DNA from: JBCCOW01 sp038749105
GTDB taxonomy: Bacteria; Planctomycetota; Phycisphaerae; Phycisphaerales; Phycisphaeraceae
Direction: 5' to 3'
DNA: 64,000 nt
NCBI GenBank assembly: GCA_038749105.1
Contig: JBCDIM010000008.1
Coordinates: 19,278 to 83,277, forward strand
Shown: positions 33,090 to 44,659 of the stretch, piece after piece
Numbering within the stretch: position 1 is the stretch's first letter
How the letters are laid out: each line of letters starts with the position of its first letter
Made by a program: the position numbers and the translations under genes
Notes under the pieces: generated by a model
The model's input: the letters and a program-made list of their open reading frames with translations, nothing else
Database searches by the model: none
What the model was told of the DNA's origin: nothing

Positions 33090-33608
33090 TCAAACCCACC
33101 ACTTCGCCGCATATGCCGCCCGCTTTGCCGCCCGCGCTTCCCGCCACGCGACGTACACCCCCAACCACACCGCCGACCACCCCACCACCGGCACCACCAT
33201 CCGCAGGACCACCGTCCACGCCCCGATGCTGCCCCGCGCATCCGTCACGAGGTTCACCCACACCGCGACATAAAGCCCGCAGATCGTCAGAAAGACCAGG
33301 CAGACCACACCCGTCGCGTCGTGGTCGTCCGCCACATAGAGCTTCCACAGGAAGAAAATTCCCAACCCCGCGTAGATCATCCGGGTCCAGTCCCCCCACA
33401 AAAATGCACCAAAGCCCGCCCTACTCCACTGACGCGCCGCCGCTCTCTCCGCGTCGAGCGAATCAGTAACGCGCTCCCACGTCGCCGACATAAACACGTC
33501 CCACGGGATCATCGTCGCCGCCGTGAGCGCGATGTCCAACGCGAACAGCACCACCCAGAACCGCGGGTTCCGCACCAGCTCCAACACACGCTGCATCCGT
33601 CCCGGCAT
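33090..33608 (-). CDS. Integral membrane hypothetical protein
   Basis: About 172 aa, three to four membrane helices: FWVVLFALDIALTAATMIPW near the N-terminus, MIYAGLGIFFLWKLYV, TGVVCLVFLTICGLYVAVWV, and VVLRMVVPVVGWSAVWLGVYV before the C-terminus. No known motif. The ATG at 33608 is chosen, because TAGGGT ends 6 nt before it (leaderless pattern); a GTG at 33611 is in frame. It is convergent with the transglutaminase gene and divergent from the gene at 33654. Unrecognised; likely inner membrane. Confidence 0.65.
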   Translation of the reverse strand: MPGRMQRVLELVRNPRFWVVLFALDIALTAATMIPWDVFMSATWERVTDSLDAERAAARQWSRAGFGAFLWGDWTRMIYAGLGIFFLWKLYVADDHDATGVVCLVFLTICGLYVAVWVNLVTDARGSIGAWTVVLRMVVPVVGWSAVWLGVYVAWREARAAKRAAYAAKWWV

Positions 33609-33653
33609 CACTCCACCCTACACCCCGTCCTGCAAACCCGATACCCTTAAACG

Positions 33654-34262
33654 ATGCCCATCCGCCTCGACGACGCCCCGCTGACCACCGACGGCCCCCG
33701 GCTGCGCGACGCCATCGCCGCGGCCGTCCTCACGCTCCAGAACCAGGGCCGGATGCTCGTCGAGGTCAAGATCGACGGCGACACCGTCCCCGAGGCCCAG
33801 CTCGAAGACCGGGCCGACGACTCCGTCGAAGCCAGCCAGGTCGAATTATTCTCCGCCAACCCCACCGCCCTGACCACCTCCGTGCTCGAGCAGTGCCGCG
33901 GCCGCCTCGACGACGCCCGGGACCTGCAGGAAGACGCCGCCGAGCTGCTGCAACGCGACCAGGTCGGCGACGGGCTCAGCAAGCTCGGCGACTCCATCGA
34001 GCCCTGGCTCCAGACCCAGCAGGCGGTCGCCCAGTCCGCCGTCATCGCCGGCATCGACCTCAACACGTTCGACCTCGACGGCCAGCCGCTGATCGCCTCG
34101 ATCGAAGCCCTGCTCACCCAGCTCAAAGACCTCAAACAGCTCATCGAGGCCCAGGACACCATCGCCCTCGCCGATGCCTTGGCCTACGAGTGGCCCGAGA
34201 CCACTGACCGCTGGGACAAACTCCTCGCCGCCCTGATCGACCGCATCGAATCCGGCGCGTAA
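33654..34262 (+). CDS. Hypothetical helical protein upstream of nuoC
   Basis: A 202-aa acidic, cytosolic and mostly helical protein, not recognised. The front (MPIRLDDAPLTTDGPRLRDA) and the middle (CRGRLDDARDLQEDAAELLQRD, shown in part) suggest helical bundle. No membrane segment or signal. TACCCT ends 6 nt before the ATG, in the leaderless position, and no ribosome site is present. The nuoC gene starts 72 nt downstream behind seven copies of a heptamer. A link with nuoC is only positional. Confidence 0.6.
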   Translation: MPIRLDDAPLTTDGPRLRDAIAAAVLTLQNQGRMLVEVKIDGDTVPEAQLEDRADDSVEASQVELFSANPTALTTSVLEQCRGRLDDARDLQEDAAELLQRDQVGDGLSKLGDSIEPWLQTQQAVAQSAVIAGIDLNTFDLDGQPLIASIEALLTQLKDLKQLIEAQDTIALADALAYEWPETTDRWDKLLAALIDRIESGA

Positions 34263-34276
34263 AGTCTCCCTCGCAA

Positions 34277-34325
34277 ATCGCACATCGCACATCGCACATC
34301 GCACATCGCACATCGCACATCGCAC
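34277..34325 (+). repeat. Heptamer tandem repeat, seven perfect ATCGCAC units
   Basis: Seven exact copies of ATCGCAC (49 nt) end 8 nt before the nuoC ATG at 34334. Spacing is exactly 7 nt throughout. No spacers, so not CRISPR. Confidence 0.9.
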
Positions 34326-34333
34326 ATCCGATC

Positions 34334-34906
34334 ATGCCCAACCTCGACCACCCCACCCTCCCCAAGATCAAGGCTGCGTTCCCCGACGCGAAGCTCTTCG
34401 CCACCGAGTTCCGCGGGCAGACCACCCTAGTCGTCCCCGCCGACCTGTTGCACGAGCTGCTGACCACGCTCAAGAACATGGGCGACGGGCCATACGACCA
34501 GCTCGCCGATATCGCCGGCATCGACTACCTCAACTACCCCCAGCCCCGGGCCGGCGGGCCCACCGGGCGCTTCGGCGTCGTCTACAACCTCCTCGGCACC
34601 GGGCATTCTGGCCCCGACGCCCCCCGGCTCTTCATCAAGGTCCTGCTCGACCCCTCCATCCCCACCGACGGCATCGAACCCGACCCCGCTCTGCACCTCC
34701 CCACCGTCACCGACCTCTACCCCGGCGCCGAATGGCTCGAACGCGAGGTCTTCGACATGTTCGGCATCCGCTTCGACGGCCACCCCGATCTCCGCCGGAT
34801 CCTCACCTGGGAAGACTACCCCGCCCACCCCCTCCGCAAGGACTACCCCGTCACCGGCCGGGGCGAACGCGAGAACTACCGCGTGGTCCCCCGCGACGAG
34901 GCCTGA
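34334..34906 (+). CDS. nuoC: NADH-quinone oxidoreductase subunit C (30 kDa)
   Basis: A 190-aa peripheral subunit of complex I. The family signature is clear near residues 130-165: LYPGAEWLEREVFDMFGIRF followed by GHPDLRRILTWEDYPAHPLRK. It sits at the junction of the peripheral arm near the quinone site. It is alone: no nuoA, B or D gene is in the window, although complex I subunits usually form one operon. The preceding spacer is filled with heptamer repeats. Either the rest lies elsewhere or a rearrangement isolated it. Confidence 0.92.
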   Translation: MPNLDHPTLPKIKAAFPDAKLFATEFRGQTTLVVPADLLHELLTTLKNMGDGPYDQLADIAGIDYLNYPQPRAGGPTGRFGVVYNLLGTGHSGPDAPRLFIKVLLDPSIPTDGIEPDPALHLPTVTDLYPGAEWLEREVFDMFGIRFDGHPDLRRILTWEDYPAHPLRKDYPVTGRGERENYRVVPRDEA

Positions 34907-34963
34907 GCCACCCTCTCACAAACCCAATAGCCGGCTCGCTACGCGGCCCCGGCCGTCTGCCCC

Positions 34964-35896
34964 TCACTTCGTCAACCGCCGGACCAGCGCCTCACCCACG
35001 CCCTCCGTGTCCTGCCCCTCGGCCCGCCACGCGGTCTTGTGGTGCTGCATCGGGTGCCGCCGGACCCACGTCACCACCACCATCACCGCCGCCCCCGTGA
35101 ACGCGAACGCCAGCAGGCTCGCCGCCCCCTTCAGTCCGAAGATGTCGAACAGCACGTCCTCCGACACCGGGCCCTTCCCCACCGCCAGCAGCACCGGCTG
35201 CCGCTCGAAGTCCCCCATCACCCTGCCCTGAAACGCGCCGTCCCCCGCCGCCGCCTTCGCCGCGTCCCGCTCCTCCACCGTCCGGTAGATCGGCACGGCA
35301 AACTCGGCTTCGCCCTTCCAGCCCACCTCCACCCGGTACACCCCGGCCACCGGCGCATCGAACTGGTAGAACCCCAGCCCCGCACGCCCCGCCGCACCCG
35401 CGCCATCCTCACCGCCAACCGCACCCCGCGTCTGATAGATCACCGCCGGCCGAGCCCGACCCGTCAGCTCCGACCCGTCCTCGCGATCGACGTCCCCCTG
35501 CAGCGTCCGCCCGTCCTCCTGCCGTACCGAGCTCAACGCCAGCTGCTCCACGGCTTCGCCGCCCGGACCGGTCACCGCCACCCGCAGCGCGATCTCGTCC
35601 TGGAACGGCCAGACCAGCCGACGCGGCGTATCGAACCGCTGCGCCTCAAAGTCGCCGATGTTCTCGTAGAAGACCGTGTACGTCCCCGGCTCGGCGACCT
35701 CCACCTCGCCCACGCCCCCGTCCAGCGTCACCACAAACCGCGAGAACCCTTCGACCCGCTCCAGCATCACCCGCTGCTTCGCCCACACCGCGTACGCAAA
35801 CACGCCACCCGTCACCAGCACCATCAGCACCGCCGCCGCGTACCACCGACGCCCCGGGCGACGCGCCCCCGCATCTGATGTCGACTCGCTTTCCAT
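34964..35896 (-). CDS. Hypothetical protein with two membrane helices
   Basis: A 310-aa protein: N-terminal helix (WYAAAVLMVLVTGGVFAYAVW, residues 18-38), a periplasmic beta-rich domain of about 220 residues with VEVAEPGTYTVFYENIGDFE and GVYRVEVGWKGEAEFAVPIY, and a C-terminal helix GAASLLAFAFTGAAVMVVVTWV followed by a short basic tail. The two beta stretches look like Ig-like or jelly-roll strands. TAAAGT ends 6 nt before the ATG, fitting leaderless transcription. Not recognised as a named family. It is read in the same direction as the next gene 39 nt upstream. Confidence 0.65.
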   Translation of the reverse strand: MESESTSDAGARRPGRRWYAAAVLMVLVTGGVFAYAVWAKQRVMLERVEGFSRFVVTLDGGVGEVEVAEPGTYTVFYENIGDFEAQRFDTPRRLVWPFQDEIALRVAVTGPGGEAVEQLALSSVRQEDGRTLQGDVDREDGSELTGRARPAVIYQTRGAVGGEDGAGAAGRAGLGFYQFDAPVAGVYRVEVGWKGEAEFAVPIYRTVEERDAAKAAAGDGAFQGRVMGDFERQPVLLAVGKGPVSEDVLFDIFGLKGAASLLAFAFTGAAVMVVVTWVRRHPMQHHKTAWRAEGQDTEGVGEALVRRLTK

Positions 35897-35935
35897 CTGT
35901 CCACTTTAGGCCAACCCGCACCGCCCACGCCGCCC

Positions 35936-36583
35936 CTACTCAGCCCACGCCCCACCCACACCATCCGCCCCACCCACACCATCCGCCCCACCCACACCAT
36001 CCGCTCCATCCGCTCCATCCGCCGCGCCAGGCCCCTCCGCCTTGATCGCGTCGAAGAAGTCCTCGTCCCGGTCCTGCTCGCTGCTGACCAGGAAGTCGAT
36101 CTCCGTCCCGTCCGAGAGCGTCAGCACGATGCTGCTGTCGAACAGGAACGACGTGTCTCGCCGGAGCTCCGCCGAGTCGATCTCGTCGAACCGGATCACC
36201 CGGCTCATCCCCGCCTCCGGGTTGTGCACCGCCACATGGTCCTCCGTCACCAGCACAAACCCGTCCTCCACATCCCGAATCGCAGGCGAGTAGTAGAACC
36301 GGATCGTCTCCCCAGAATCGACCAGCCCCAGCCGCTCGGCCGACGCCCGGTACTCCGTCGGCAGCCGAGACCCGGGGTACACCGCGATGTCCGGCCCGCC
36401 CGCGGCATAGATCACCAAACCGATGAACCCCGCGCAGCTCAGCACCACCACCCCGCCGATCAGCAGCAGCACCCAGCCCCACCACGGCATCCGCCGCCGC
36501 CTCACCGCTGAGTCAGACGGGTACGCCCCGAACGGGTCACCGGACGGCAGGTCGTACTGGATCGGCTCAAACTCGTCACGCAT
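35936..36583 (-). CDS. Hypothetical membrane protein with PH-like domain
   Basis: About 215 aa. The first 30 residues are followed by a helix WWGWVLLLIGGVVVLSCAGF and a soluble domain with IRFYYSPAIRDVEDGFVLVT and VLTLSDGTEIDFLVSSEQD, suggesting a PH-like fold. The last 30 residues are simple repeats of Gly-Ala-Asp-Gly (GADGVG units), encoded by an 18-nt repeat at 35947-36003. The ATG at 36583 is preferred to 36589, since TAAGCT ends 6 nt before it, exactly as before hisI. Unrecognised. Confidence 0.6.
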   Translation of the reverse strand: MRDEFEPIQYDLPSGDPFGAYPSDSAVRRRRMPWWGWVLLLIGGVVVLSCAGFIGLVIYAAGGPDIAVYPGSRLPTEYRASAERLGLVDSGETIRFYYSPAIRDVEDGFVLVTEDHVAVHNPEAGMSRVIRFDEIDSAELRRDTSFLFDSSIVLTLSDGTEIDFLVSSEQDRDEDFFDAIKAEGPGAADGADGADGVGGADGVGGADGVGGAWAE

Positions 36584-36663
36584 CCCCACAGCTTACGGCA
36601 ACACCCGCACCGGCTGCTCCCCCACACCCCAACCCGCGCCCGCACCCCCGCACCCGCACCCGC

Positions 36664-37233
36664 TCAACCCATCGCCGCCACCGGCGCATAGCGAAAGCAG
36701 TCCGTCGTGTGGTCGTTCACCAGCCCGACCGACTGCATGTACGCGTACACGATCGTCGACCCGACGAAGTTGAACCCCCGCTTCTTGAGGTCTTTGCTGA
36801 TCCGGTCCGACAGCTCGGTGCGGTCCGGCACCTCCGCCATCGACGCAAACGCGTTCTGGATCGGCTTACCGTCCACCCAACCCCAGATGTAGTCCGCAAA
36901 GCTCCCGAACTCCCGCTGCACCGCCAGAAACGCCTTGGCGTTCCGCACCGCCGAGTCGACCTTCAGCCGGTTCCGGATGATCCCCGGGTCGGCGAGCAGC
37001 TTGGCCTTCTTCGCATCCGTGTACTTCGCCACCTTCGCCGGGTCGAACCCATCGAAGACCTTGCGGTAGTGCGCCCGCTTCTTGAGCACTGTCAGCCAGC
37101 TCAGCCCCGCCTGCGCGCCTTCCAAGATCAGCATCTCGAACAGCCGACGGTCATCCCGCACCGGCACGCCCCACTCCTCATCGTGGTAGGCGATGTACAA
37201 CGGGTCGTCGGTACACCAAGCGCATCGGATCAA
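36664..37233 (-). CDS. tag: DNA-3-methyladenine glycosylase I
   Basis: A 189-aa base-excision enzyme that removes 3-methyladenine. The Tag family signatures are seen: RCAWCTDDPLYIAYHDEEWG at the N-terminus (with the zinc-binding Cys), LFEMLILEGAQAGLSW, and GSTIVYAYMQSVGLVNDHTT with the zinc His and the C-terminal CFRY. The start is a TTG, supported by GAGGG 7 nt upstream. Gene length is standard (E. coli Tag is 187 aa). It is divergent from the membrane protein at 37335. Confidence 0.93.
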   Translation of the reverse strand: MIRCAWCTDDPLYIAYHDEEWGVPVRDDRRLFEMLILEGAQAGLSWLTVLKKRAHYRKVFDGFDPAKVAKYTDAKKAKLLADPGIIRNRLKVDSAVRNAKAFLAVQREFGSFADYIWGWVDGKPIQNAFASMAEVPDRTELSDRISKDLKKRGFNFVGSTIVYAYMQSVGLVNDHTTDCFRYAPVAAMG

Positions 37234-37334
37234 AACTCGGCCCTCAGGGCTTCACACGAAGCCGCCGAGAGACTATCAAAGGGGTCTGCGAGCCGGGCAC
37301 GACACCCCGCCCGGCCGCCCCGAGGAGAAAGACG

Positions 37335-37955
37335 ATGAAGATCTCGACACCGCTTGTGCTGGGCCTCGCCCTGGTGCCCTACTCGGTCGCGATGCTCGTG
37401 ACCGAGCTGATGACCTCGCAGGACTACGCCCGGCTGTTCTTCACCGATCTGGAGGGCCCGATCATGCTCTACGGCGTGAACACGACCCTGGCCGTGGCCC
37501 TGTTCTGGGGCACGGGGCTGCTGTGTGCGGTCGCAATCTACCTCCGGGGCGACGGCTCGCCCTGGGCGACCCGGGCCGGGCGGTTCCTCTGCCTCCAGGT
37601 CCTGCTCTTCGCCTACCTCGGGCTCGACGACCGCTTCCTCATCCACGAACGCATCGACCGCAAGACCGGCTTCAACAACGCCCTGGTCCTCGTGATCGTC
37701 GGCGTCGCCCAGCTCGCCACGCTCTTCTGGTACCGCAAAGAGTGGGACTCCCCCGCCGCCCGCCGCTGGCTTATCCTCGCCGCCGGCCTGTTCGTGGTCA
37801 TGAGCGTCCTCGACGCCCTCGCCCCCCCGCTCATGGTCCTCCGCCTCAGCCTCGAAGACCTCTGCAAGACCTGGTCGGCCTTCTTCCTGTTCCTGTTCGG
37901 CTGCGAGATGCTCCGGCAACAGCACACGCAAGCAAAACGGCTCCATGCCGTATAG
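37335..37955 (+). CDS. Integral membrane hypothetical protein
   Basis: A 206-aa polytopic membrane protein with about six helices: the first is PLVLGLALVPYSVAMLVTEL, later ones include TLAVALFWGTGLLCAVAIYL and LILAAGLFVVMSVLDALAPP. A loop with DDRFLIHERIDRKTG between helices 3 and 4 is polar and looks functional. No named family is recognised. The ATG has GAGGAGAAAG shortly upstream, one of the few clear ribosome sites here. It may be a monocistronic gene. Confidence 0.65.
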   Translation: MKISTPLVLGLALVPYSVAMLVTELMTSQDYARLFFTDLEGPIMLYGVNTTLAVALFWGTGLLCAVAIYLRGDGSPWATRAGRFLCLQVLLFAYLGLDDRFLIHERIDRKTGFNNALVLVIVGVAQLATLFWYRKEWDSPAARRWLILAAGLFVVMSVLDALAPPLMVLRLSLEDLCKTWSAFFLFLFGCEMLRQQHTQAKRLHAV

Positions 37956-38028
37956 GCGGACCCCAACGCACGCCTGCGCCGCTCCAGGTTTGTCGGTCTG
38001 CGGCTCTAAACTCCCACAGCATCAAGAA

Positions 38029-38589
38029 TCAAGACCGCCGGGAGGCTCCGGCTGACTCGTCTTCAAGGCGATCCAACAAGGCCTTAAATTCGTGGCGATA
38101 TGGCTTGGCGATCCGAGACACAAACGCCTTGTCCAGCGGAACACTCTCGATCAGCCGTACCACGTCGGCGAGGTCTTGAGCGCGGTGGACAAACTTCGTC
38201 CCGGTCGAGAGCTTCATCGTCACCAGATCACCGAGCGTGATCGTGGCCAGGCCTTGAACCTCGCCGAAGCGCGTGGGGATAAAAGGCAACTTGTCCTGAG
38301 GAGCAAGGATCTGGACCGGCACCGAGTCCTTTTCAAACTGGCTCCGCGCTTCGGACCAAACAAACTGCCGGGCCTTGAGCTCGTCCGCCAGCCTTTCACG
38401 GTCATCCACAAACACATCGATATCCGTGGTGGTCCGCTCATAGCCGTGCAGGAATACGGCTATACCTCCCACAATCCCACCGGTCACGCCCGCAGAAGCG
38501 ATCGCGTCGGAGACTTCGTGAGCGATCTCCAGAATCTTCGACTCGCCCATCAACATGTCCAAGGCCATCCGGCCGGCTGCGGTCACCAT
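38029..38589 (-). CDS. Nucleotidyltransferase-like protein (AbiEii/MNT type)
   Basis: A 186-aa protein. GGIAVFLHGYERTTTDIDVFVDD (in part) is the nucleotidyltransferase-fold signature, GG followed by D-x-D, typical of minimal nucleotidyltransferases and of AbiEii-like toxins. The later ATITLGDLVTMKLSTGTKFV and DLADVVRLIESVPLD match DUF6036-like proteins. Such genes can be toxin-antitoxin parts; no partner gene is adjacent, so no role is claimed. TAAACT ends 7 nt before the ATG. The gene is less GC-rich than its neighbours, suggesting acquisition. Confidence 0.75.
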   Translation of the reverse strand: MVTAAGRMALDMLMGESKILEIAHEVSDAIASAGVTGGIVGGIAVFLHGYERTTTDIDVFVDDRERLADELKARQFVWSEARSQFEKDSVPVQILAPQDKLPFIPTRFGEVQGLATITLGDLVTMKLSTGTKFVHRAQDLADVVRLIESVPLDKAFVSRIAKPYRHEFKALLDRLEDESAGASRRS

Positions 38590-38633
38590 GTCATTGAGTT
38601 TATCGGCCGAGCAAGCCCAACCATCACGGAAAA

Positions 38634-41243
<2,610 letters not shown>

Positions 41244-41354
41244 GATGACGATGGTTCCGGTTGGCGGCGGAGAAGCCGACGATTGAAAATGACCACAAAC
41301 CCCTGTTAAACCTTGAGCTGTCCCCTCAGGAACGGGTCATCGATAGCAGCGACT

Positions 41355-41363
41355 AGTGTACCA
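41355..41363 (-). promoter_or_regulatory. Extended -10 promoter element for gyrB
   Basis: On the minus strand TGGTACACT (extended -10), about 110 nt before the gyrB start. The same CTGGTACACT occurs before purA at 62852-62861. No strong -35 is seen. Confidence 0.4.
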
Positions 41364-41465
41364 GATCGGGCGGTCTCTTGCGACCTCAGAAGGCCCTGGC
41401 GGGACACGACACCGGCCTGGAACTAACCGGATCTTGCGGGCCCTCGACCGACGCATGGATTGCCG

Positions 41466-44400
41466 TCACTCCGCGTCGAGATACGGCTTGAGCAGCTCGC
41501 CGAGCGGTGGGCCCAGGGCCTTATCGCCGGGGACGTTGGCGATGGGAATGGGGTCACCCGCGGCGGCGGCGGCGAGCTTCGCGGCGGTGCGCTGCGCCAT
41601 CGTTTCCAGCTCGGGGTCCTCGGCCTTGTCCGCCTCGGTGAGCTCGAGGCTGGCGGCGCGTTTCCAGAGCTCGACGGCGGCGTCGGTGTTGCCCGCGAGG
41701 TGCTGGGCGTCGCCGAGGTGGTCGAGCAGGACGGCCCGCATGCCGTGCAGCGGCCGGTTGAGCTCGGCGGCGAGGAGGTCGGCGCGTTTGACGGCCTTGT
41801 CGAGCCACGCGATGGCACGGGCGGCGTCGCCGAGCTTGTAGTACACCCAGCCGAGCGAGTCGAGGTAGGCGGCGGAGTCGGGCTCGGCCCGAAGAGCCCG
41901 CTTGATCAGGGTCTCGGCGGCGCGGAGGTTGCGGTCCTCCACCGAGAAGGTGTAACCCAGCGAGTTGCAAGAAGGGGCGTGTTCGGGGAAGCGAGCGATG
42001 TTGAGCAGCAGGGTCTGGACCGCGCGCTCGCGGAAGCCGGCGTCGTCGAGGCTGGTGGCGAGCTGGTAGCGGATGGTGGACTCGAAGCCGGAGAAGCGGG
42101 GGTCTTTGACGAGCCGCTCGGTGCCGGCCATCGCCTCGTCGGGCTTATCGAGGGCGATCAACGCCTGGGCGCGGATCGCGGCGAGCGGCACGGGGTTACC
42201 GATGCGGTCGAATGACTCGACGGCCCGATCGACAACGGCGACCGCAGGCTCATACTCATCGAGCTCGTGGTGGATCGCGGCGAGCAGGTAGGCGGTCTCG
42301 GGAGAGAACGGCCGGAGCCGGATCGCCTGCTGGCGGACCCGCAGCCCCTTGTCGGATTCGTCGTTCTGGAAGTAGAACTGGGCGGCCTGGTCGAGGAGGC
42401 TGAGGTCACGGGGGGTGAGCTGGATGAGGCGATCGAAGAGCTGGGCGGCGGCGGCCTTGTCGTCGGTGCGGAGGGCGATGACCAGCCGGCCGCGTAGGGC
42501 GGTCGGGTCGTCGGGGTTCTCGGCGAGGAGGGTCTTGAGCAGGGCCTCGGCACGGGCGTGCCGGCCGCTGGCGGTGTAGGCCTGGGCGAGCTTGAGCCGG
42601 GTGAGCCGGCCCTTGGGGATGGCGGCGGCCATGCGGCGGAACAGCGGGTTGATCTTCTCGTGGTTCGCCGGGTCGTCTTCGTAGAGCTCGAAGAGCATCG
42701 CGTAGGCGGGCTCGTGGGTCGGGTCCGCGTCGAGCAGAGCCAGGAGTGTAGATTCGACCCGTTCCGGCTGATTCAGTCGGAGCTCGAGCACGGCCTTAAG
42801 CATCAGCAGCTCGGTGCGGTCCTCGGGCTCGGCGTCCGCCTGATCGAGCGTGTCCAGCAGCGCCAACGCGGGCTCGGTCTCGCCCCGAGCATTCAGCACC
42901 CGCACCCGCAGCGAGATCGCCTGACGGTCGGTGGCCTCGGCGATCGGCTGGAGCAGGGCGTCGGCCTGATCGACCTGATCGGCTTCGAGGGCGAGGAGGA
43001 TCAGCCGCGTGCGGGGCAGACGGGCGTTCGCGTCGAGGTCGAGCGCGCTGTGGAAGGCCTCGATCGCCGCTTCGCTGCGGTTCTGGCGTTCGAGGGCGAG
43101 GCCTTCGAAGGTCTTGAGCAGAGCCTGGGTGGCACGACCAGCATCGCGGGTGGCCTGAGGGAGCTCTTGAAGCCCGGCGAGCAGGCGCTGGGCATCCGGC
43201 TCGGCCTCGAAGAGCAGCCGAACGGTCTGACCGCCCTGCTCGGGCAGTGCGAGGACACGCCGCACGGCGGCGGCGAGCGCACGGCCGTGGGGGCTGGGCT
43301 GCGACGCTTCGGCTGGCGGGTTCAGCTGGAGCAGAGCATCGAGCAGGTGCTTGAAGGCGGTGGCGTCACGTGGGTCCTGCTGGACCTGTTCTTGGAGCAG
43401 AGCAACCGCCTGTTCGGGCGGGAGCAGGTCGATCAGGGCACGGACCACGGGACCCGGCTGGGCGTTGTCGGGCAGGCCCGCACGGAGACGCGCGGCGAGT
43501 CCCGCGGGGTCAGGGCTGACCCGGCGTAGGTAGTTGATCAACGCGACCGCCTGCTTGGTCGGCAGACCCCCACGGATCAGCCCGAGGGCGAGGGTCTCCG
43601 CGGGTTCGGGCTGGTTGAGTCGGAGGTGGGAGTAGATGAGCCGGAGGTCCAGTGCCCGGGTGTTGGGCAGGTCTGAGCGGTCGATGGCGAGGTAGCAGTC
43701 GAGAGCCTCGGCGGGCTCGTCGAGCTGGTGCGCGATATCACCGAGGTGGGCCAGCAGCTGTGCGCGGCGTGCGACGACCAGCCTGAGCTCACGGAGCAGG
43801 AGGCGGTCGGGGACACCCTGTGGTGGCGGGCTCAGAGCGTTCTGGAGCAGTGGCCGAGCCGCGGCGAGATAGCCCAGCTGCCTGAGGGACTCCCCGAGGT
43901 TGTATGAGCTGAGGAACGCCAGGGCGCTGTCGGGTTCAGCCTGTTCCACGAGGTATGCGAACAGGGGCAGTGCGTTGTCGTACTGGTCGCGGTCGAGGGC
44001 CTGGCGGGCGAGGAAGTAGATGGCGTCAAGGTCGTTGGGGTCTTGGGCGACGGTGCGTTCCAGGAAGCGGGCGGCCTTGACGCGGTTGCCGGCCTGGGCG
44101 TAGGCACGGCCGAGCGTGCGGAGGACAGTGGGGTTGTCGGGGGCTTGCCGGAGGGCGGCTTCGAGGAAGCGGGTCGCGCGGAAGGCGTTGCCCTCGAGCA
44201 TCGCGGTCTTGCCTCGGGCGAAGGCGATCTGCGCCCCCATCGGGATGGTGCGGGGCGCGTCGGCCGGCTGCGCGTCGGGTTGCGTGGCGGGTGCTGCGTG
44301 GGCGTGGCGGAGGTAGTCGGGGAGCTCTCGGCCCTTGAATGCGTGGTCGAGGGTGGTACGCGCGTTGGAGGACTGGTCGGCGTCGAGGGGTTCTAAGGCC

Positions 44401-44537
44401 TGAGCAAGGCCGGGTGGCGCGGGGATCTCACGGGGGGTATCGGCAGCCGGTGCCTGAGCGGTCGCGGGAGAAAGCACCGTCACGACCAGGAGGCAGGAGG
44501 CGAGGCGTGCTGCGCGCGGGGGGAGAGTCGGCTTCAT
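41466..44537 (-). CDS. Large secreted TPR protein
   Basis: A 1023-aa protein. Residues 1-28 form a signal peptide (RLASCLLVVTVLSPATAQ). Residues from about 85 to 1000 are tetratricopeptide repeats, among the clearest units GNAFRATRFLEAALRQAPDN, AGNRVKAARFLERTVAQDPN and RAAETLIKRALRAEPDSAAY with YLDSLGWVYYKLGDAARAIA near the C-terminus. The long TPR solenoid should hold several partners in the periplasm. It is the last gene of a minus-strand run with hisG and others but 122 nt from hisG. Unrecognised beyond TPR. Confidence 0.8.
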   Translation of the reverse strand: MKPTLPPRAARLASCLLVVTVLSPATAQAPAADTPREIPAPPGLAQALEPLDADQSSNARTTLDHAFKGRELPDYLRHAHAAPATQPDAQPADAPRTIPMGAQIAFARGKTAMLEGNAFRATRFLEAALRQAPDNPTVLRTLGRAYAQAGNRVKAARFLERTVAQDPNDLDAIYFLARQALDRDQYDNALPLFAYLVEQAEPDSALAFLSSYNLGESLRQLGYLAAARPLLQNALSPPPQGVPDRLLLRELRLVVARRAQLLAHLGDIAHQLDEPAEALDCYLAIDRSDLPNTRALDLRLIYSHLRLNQPEPAETLALGLIRGGLPTKQAVALINYLRRVSPDPAGLAARLRAGLPDNAQPGPVVRALIDLLPPEQAVALLQEQVQQDPRDATAFKHLLDALLQLNPPAEASQPSPHGRALAAAVRRVLALPEQGGQTVRLLFEAEPDAQRLLAGLQELPQATRDAGRATQALLKTFEGLALERQNRSEAAIEAFHSALDLDANARLPRTRLILLALEADQVDQADALLQPIAEATDRQAISLRVRVLNARGETEPALALLDTLDQADAEPEDRTELLMLKAVLELRLNQPERVESTLLALLDADPTHEPAYAMLFELYEDDPANHEKINPLFRRMAAAIPKGRLTRLKLAQAYTASGRHARAEALLKTLLAENPDDPTALRGRLVIALRTDDKAAAAQLFDRLIQLTPRDLSLLDQAAQFYFQNDESDKGLRVRQQAIRLRPFSPETAYLLAAIHHELDEYEPAVAVVDRAVESFDRIGNPVPLAAIRAQALIALDKPDEAMAGTERLVKDPRFSGFESTIRYQLATSLDDAGFRERAVQTLLLNIARFPEHAPSCNSLGYTFSVEDRNLRAAETLIKRALRAEPDSAAYLDSLGWVYYKLGDAARAIAWLDKAVKRADLLAAELNRPLHGMRAVLLDHLGDAQHLAGNTDAAVELWKRAASLELTEADKAEDPELETMAQRTAAKLAAAAAGDPIPIANVPGDKALGPPLGELLKPYLDAE

Positions 44538-44659
44538 AAGCGAGGTTGGGGTAACGGCCAGCAGAGGGACGCGGATCGCAGGCGTCGTGGCACATAGTGT
44601 ACGACGCGTCGGGCCGGTCTCCGGTTCTCTTTTGAGGCAGGTCGGTCGGATTGGTGGGG

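Noticed and set aside
32102..33241. Antisense gene across the transglutaminase
   Set aside because: Open frame is a mirror of high GC third positions; the sense strand has a full catalytic triad and family length.
34277..34325. Array resembling CRISPR repeats
   Set aside because: Units are 7 nt in tandem with no spacers, and no cas gene is present.
35947..36030. 18-nt repeat as a regulatory repeat
   Set aside because: It lies within the coding C-terminus and simply codes the GADGVG repeat.
38029..38589. Toxin-antitoxin pair with the nucleotidyltransferase-like gene
   Set aside because: No partner gene in the gap to either side; only the fold is supported.
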